From an uncultured beta proteobacterium (GTDB lineage Bacteria; Pseudomonadota; Gammaproteobacteria; Burkholderiales; SG8-41): a stretch of 42,649 nt of DNA. This document shows, one piece after another, positions 40,505 to 42,649 of the stretch. The notes under the pieces were generated by a model. It saw nothing but the letters and a program-made list of their open reading frames with translations. It was not told the origin of the DNA and did no database searches. The stretch covers positions 8,376 to 51,024 of the forward strand of contig CADECM010000037.1 in the NCBI GenBank assembly GCA_902825845.1, given 5' to 3'. The first letter of the stretch is position 1. Each line of letters starts with the position of its first letter. A program made the translations under genes and the position numbers.

Positions 40505-42593
40505 CGCTGAGACCAGTTTTTGAATGGCGCATGATAGCAAGGTAGGTGTTTTCCAGGTCACGGGTAAAACGCGGGCTGTCAAATAGCGGCGCGGTGTCCC
40601 GGCTGGCGCGAATCTTGTTTCTGATGGCATCAAGCTTTCTACCATTGGTTGCCAGCTCAAGTGCAAGTCGATAGTAGTCTTCCATATCGCAGGCAATCAG
40701 TTCGTGTGCACCGATCGCCGACAGCAGGCTACCCGCCATGCGCGACGAAAGAGTGTCACCTGCGCAAGTAACCACAGGCAAACCCATCCAAAGTGCATCG
40801 CTGCAGGTGGTGCCCGCGTTGTAAGGAATTGTGTCCAAATACAGGTCCGCACATTGCATTCGTGCAAGATACGCTTCCGGCCCCACCTCGGGTGCCGCTA
40901 TTAGCCGAACGGGTTCGACGCCCCTCTTTCTGGCTTCAAGTTTTAAGTTGGCGATGGAGCCCGGAACATTGGCGAAAAGCCAGAGGACGCTGTTCGGTAA
41001 CGAACGCAACAGGCGGCACCAGACGTCAAGTACCCTGGGTGTTATTTTGTATGTTTGATTAAAGCAGCAGAAAACAAAAGCCTTGTCCGGTAATCCGCAA
41101 CAAGTGCGGGCCGGCACCGCGGGCCGTGGACGTCTTCTGTCATTGGCTTGAAAGCAGTGTGGCAGGTAAAGTATCTCTTCTGTATAGTGCTTACGATGTT
41201 GCTGCGGAACCAAAAAATGGTCCGCTATCAAGTAATCAACAAAGTCAGCACCCATGGTGCCGATATATCCCAGATAGGACAGCTGACGTGGTGCCGGTCG
41301 CAAAGCGAGGATTCCGCTTCTCGTGTTGTCGGTAAACCCTGTGAGATCCACGAGTATATCGACACGGTCTGCGTAGATTCGGCGCGCGGCATCCGGATCA
41401 GACATTGCGCGGATATCGACGAATTGGTCGAACGCCGTTCGCAATCGATTCCTTAGCGCACTGCCGTCATCCGGACCATAAGAGTACGCTATGACGTGGA
41501 ATTGACGGCGATCGTGCAGTTCGAACACTTCTGCCATTAGCCTTGCCACCGCATGTTCGCGAAAATCAGCCGACAAATAGCCAATATTCACCTTTAAGTT
41601 GGAGCCTCGTTCGTGATCGAACGCTGATAAAGTGCGGGCGGCGATCGCGTCTTCATACATGAATTGAACCCACTGTTCCGCGCACTGCTTTTGTTCCTCC
41701 GGGGTTACGCCAGGCAGTCCCATGAAAATGGACGGGGAAACAATATTGTGTGCCGTCAATGGGGTGGCCGGGAAGCTGTGACGCAGCGCGTCAATATTGG
41801 CGTCAAGTCCATCCCAGTAGCAGGTCTTTTGCATGAGATAGAGCATTACAGCCCTTGCCGCGCGGTGATCCGGTTTGTAATTCAGAGTCTCTCTGCAGTG
41901 TTCAATAGCTTCGCTCAGTGCCCCTTGATTCATGAGCAGCAGCGCCAAGTCATGGTGTGCCGGGAAATATTCGGGCATGATCGCCAGCGCCGTTCGATAG
42001 CAGTCCTGTGCCTCGACAGGACGCTGTAATTTCAGGAGCGCTGTCCCGCGATTACTGTGTGCTATCACATGGTGGGGATCAATTGCTATCGCCATGTCAT
42101 AGCTGCCCAATGCTTCGTCATGGCGCTTCAAGTCCATCAGCGTGGCGCCGCGATTCGTGAGTGCATCAGCATTTTTGGGCGATAGCGCCAACGCTTTATC
42201 AAACGCGGTCAGCGCCTCCTCGTGCTTGCCGAGACCTTTGAGGCAGTTGCCGAGGTTGCAATAGGCGTCAGCGCGGCTGGATTCGATCGAAATTGCACAT
42301 TCAATCATTTGAATGGCGCCAGTAAAGTCGCCAAGTTGGCCCCGTGCCATGCCCGACAAATGCAACAAGTCGAAGTCTCTTGGATGCCTTTCCAGCAGTG
42401 TGCGGTAAATGGACACCGCTTCAAGCAATTGCCCTTGTTGGTGAAGTGACCGCGCTTTTTCAAACTGCCCGGCATCGCCAGTGGACGCTTCGGATGGTGG
42501 TGGCATGCGCAGTGTCAACGACGGCGCTCCGAGGCCAACAATAGCCCGTATGCGGGCGAAACATGAGCGCATGAACTCGGCAATGAAACGCAT
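40488..42593 (-). CDS. TPR protein with SPINDLY/O-GlcNAc transferase (GT41) domain
   Basis: A 701-aa protein. It starts at the ATG complementary to 42591-42593 (MRFIAEFMRSCFARIRAIVG), with only a weak ribosome site visible. About six TPRs (about 38-240) are followed by a GT41 domain (about 331-690): VNIGYLSADFREHAVARL, DILVDLTGFTDNTRSGI, RPAPRQLSYLGYIGTMGADF, VFCCFNQTYKITPRVLD, DTIPYNAGTTCSDALWMGLP. It is the same architecture as the next gene with fewer repeats. First gene of the run in this window; only 56 bp remain to the right edge, so a promoter or a further upstream gene cannot be judged. Confidence 0.9.
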   Translation of the reverse strand: MRFIAEFMRSCFARIRAIVGLGAPSLTLRMPPPSEASTGDAGQFEKARSLHQQGQLLEAVSIYRTLLERHPRDFDLLHLSGMARGQLGDFTGAIQMIECAISIESSRADAYCNLGNCLKGLGKHEEALTAFDKALALSPKNADALTNRGATLMDLKRHDEALGSYDMAIAIDPHHVIAHSNRGTALLKLQRPVEAQDCYRTALAIMPEYFPAHHDLALLLMNQGALSEAIEHCRETLNYKPDHRAARAVMLYLMQKTCYWDGLDANIDALRHSFPATPLTAHNIVSPSIFMGLPGVTPEEQKQCAEQWVQFMYEDAIAARTLSAFDHERGSNLKVNIGYLSADFREHAVARLMAEVFELHDRRQFHVIAYSYGPDDGSALRNRLRTAFDQFVDIRAMSDPDAARRIYADRVDILVDLTGFTDNTRSGILALRPAPRQLSYLGYIGTMGADFVDYLIADHFLVPQQHRKHYTEEILYLPHCFQANDRRRPRPAVPARTCCGLPDKAFVFCCFNQTYKITPRVLDVWCRLLRSLPNSVLWLFANVPGSIANLKLEARKRGVEPVRLIAAPEVGPEAYLARMQCADLYLDTIPYNAGTTCSDALWMGLPVVTCAGDTLSSRMAGSLLSAIGAHELIACDMEDYYRLALELATNGRKLDAIRNKIRASRDTAPLFDSPRFTRDLENTYLAIMRHSKTGLSDAVAD

Positions 42594-42649
42594 GGTATCC
42601 GAAGCTTGTACAGTGAACGAAACAAAAATAGCCGACAGTAAATTACCAC

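Noticed and set aside
40504..40696. 64-residue N-terminal extension of the middle TPR-GT41 protein
   Set aside because: It overlaps the upstream gene by about 200 bp, and the N-terminus from 40504 aligns with those of both paralogues.

Overview
The window reads as one chromosome segment of a GC-rich betaproteobacterium (Burkholderiales/Rhodocyclales-like). The grounds are the protein families seen (CbbR-like LysR regulator, Bug/TctC tricarboxylate transporter, TctE-like kinase, type IV pilin with a sigma-54 promoter) and the codon style. No genus can be assigned from sequence reading alone. No rRNA, tRNA, CRISPR array, insertion sequence or phage gene was recognised.

Region 1 (1-4.8 kb) is a C1 module. 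It holds the 3' end of an NAD-reducing formate dehydrogenase beta subunit, the molybdopterin alpha subunit and formate-tetrahydrofolate ligase, closed by a strong bidirectional terminator. Region 2 (4.8-16.7 kb) is a metal/stress block. It has three TerC-family membrane proteins (one fused to a universal stress protein), five universal stress (Usp) domains, two NhaD/ArsB-like ion transporters, a TctDE-like two-component system, and three yybP-ykoY (Mn2+-sensing) riboswitches. FNR-type boxes lie in front of the soluble Usp genes. Region 3 (16.7-26.1 kb) is an oxalate block: a LysR regulator behind a Mn riboswitch, a tripartite transporter tctCBA, oxalyl-CoA decarboxylase (oxc), a cysteine-free Crp/Fnr regulator, formyl-CoA:oxalate CoA-transferase (frc), and a formyltransferase like the N-terminal domain of ALDH1L1.

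Region 4 (26.1-31.5 kb) is a signalling/motility operon: PP2C phosphatase, double-FHA protein, metallo-beta-lactamase-fold hydrolase and a GAF-domain PilB/GspE ATPase. Region 5 (31.5-34.8 kb) has a type IV pilin with a sigma-54 promoter, followed by a TMTC-like membrane glycosyltransferase candidate and a small unknown gene. Region 6 (34.8-42.6 kb, minus strand) is a run of three paralogous TPR glycosyltransferases, two of the SPINDLY/O-GlcNAc-transferase (GT41) type and one with a GT9-like end.

How it fits together: oxalate probably enters through TctCBA. Frc makes oxalyl-CoA, Oxc gives formyl-CoA and CO2, and Frc regenerates formate. Formate dehydrogenase yields NADH, and formate-THF ligase feeds C1 units to folate. 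The strongest new observation is that oxc, frc and tctC each carry a TTGAY-N4-GTCAA palindrome about 41-42 bp before a predicted start site, beside a Crp/Fnr regulator with an FNR-like recognition helix but no cysteine. This looks like a dedicated oxalate regulon. The second is the concentration of Mn2+ riboswitches, one of which controls a LysR gene instead of a metal transporter.
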